Shown here piece after piece: positions 63,195 to 64,000 of a DNA stretch of 64,000 nucleotides; position 1 is the stretch's first letter; every line of letters begins with the position of its first letter. Below the pieces are notes generated by a model. It searched no databases. It was not told the origin of the DNA and worked only from the letters and a program-made list of their open reading frames with translations. Made by a program: the position numbers and the translations under genes. Location of the stretch: NCBI GenBank assembly GCA_001953115.1, contig LSSL01000121.1, positions 1 to 64,000 of the forward strand, given 5' to 3'. This stretch comes from Smittium mucronatum. Lineage: Eukaryota; Kickxellomycota; Harpellomycetes; Harpellales; Legeriomycetaceae.

Positions 63195-64000
63195 AATATA
63201 ACTATATTTTTTTAATAAGAGCATTCAAATAGATAATAAAGATTTACAGCATCCGCATAAAAATTAAATGCCAATTTCAAGATCTACGTTTCCTAATCTG
63301 GCAGAATTTTTATATCGATTAAAAAAACATCCAATGAAATATAAAAAAAAACAAAAAAATCATTAGCAATTATTATATATCTATTGGATATTTTACAGGG
63401 TTTATATATTGTTACAGATTTTTTATAAAATTGCATTATTTTGTGCACGTTTTCCTAATTTTGAATATGGATACTTTTAGCTGTGGAACCATTGTCCATA
63501 ATATCCACAATTTTAAATTCATCTCACTCTTATAAAAATATTATCTTATTATGTTTTATAACTTGAATTTGAAATACCTGCTAAAAATTCTCTTGTTAAC
63601 ACACGCTTTATTATGAAACCTCCAAAGTTTTGGATTATTATTTTTTATTTTATCCTTAGGTGTCTTTGTATTTAAATGAATACATGTAAACATCGATTTC
63701 AGCTTAAAATACAATGTTTAAGTTGAAATAAAAATGATATTTAGTTATATTTTAAAGTTTTGAACCCCGGTGTAAGATTTTTCTTTGTTGGGATAAGTTT
63801 TCTGAAAAGCACTCTTTTTCGATGGAGACGCAATTTATTTACTTTAAATAATATAAAGAACATGATACTTACATATCATTGCAGATAATTTGCATCATTA
63901 ACTGCCCGGGCAAGATCATCCGGAAAGATTTTGACAGAATTTCAGACAATTTTAATTGTTTCTTCTTAAATTTTCGTTTTATGGAACTTCTCTTTTTTAT
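63195..64000. other. AT-rich end of window, no gene recognised
   Basis: Only AT-rich DNA with chance frames was seen up to the window edge. Confidence 0.6.

Noticed and set aside
1..64000. CRISPR array, prokaryotic operons, rRNA genes
   Set aside because: No regularly spaced direct repeats with spacers, no rRNA-like conserved blocks, and all recognised genes are spliced eukaryotic genes.

Overview
This window looks like a contig from an early-diverging (zygomycete-grade) fungus with a very AT-rich genome. It carries seven intron-rich protein genes typical of fungi: a mitochondrial OAC1/SLC25A34-35-type carrier, an FMP25-type RCC1 protein, a NAB2/ZC3H14-type poly(A)-binding protein, DRG1/RBG1, CDC45, a mitochondrial-type dehydrogenase kinase (PDK/BCKDK family) and TAD3. 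Introns are short (mostly about 50-200 nt, GT-AG) and the code is standard. Exons are visibly richer in G and C than the flanking DNA. Ser/Asn-rich low-complexity inserts in CDC45 and the NAB2-like protein fit gut or insect-associated zygomycetes such as Harpellales, but that placement is only a guess.

Layout: 1-3.3 kb is AT-rich DNA with one possible reverse-transcriptase scrap. 3.3-10 kb holds the carrier and FMP25 (both minus). 10-13.4 kb is intergenic with several short piggyBac-like MITEs. 13.4-16.1 kb is the NAB2-like gene (plus). 16.1-24 kb is an AT desert. 24.0-29.4 kb holds DRG1 (plus) and CDC45 (minus) as a convergent pair. 29.4-50 kb is 20 kb without a recognisable intact gene; it contains two assembly gaps, decayed retroelement pieces, G-run clusters and an odd GC-rich block. 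50-53.3 kb holds the kinase (plus) and TAD3 (minus), again convergent, with only 65 bp between stops. 53.3-64 kb is mobile-element territory: a decayed FLYWCH/MULE transposon with a near-perfect 9-bp target duplication, a 1.47-kb element with 105-bp terminal inverted repeats, and a second inverted-repeat pair.

The genes do not form a pathway. They are housekeeping functions: mitochondrial transport and respiratory assembly (carrier, FMP25, kinase), RNA processing (NAB2-like, TAD3), translation (DRG1) and DNA replication (CDC45). The most unusual content is in the repeats: a family of about 165-170 bp elements bounded by TTAA and CCCTTTC, the MULE with its target duplication, and an internal 31-residue duplication inside the FMP25 homologue. 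All exon borders were called by eye from splice consensus and reading frame; no search or alignment was run.
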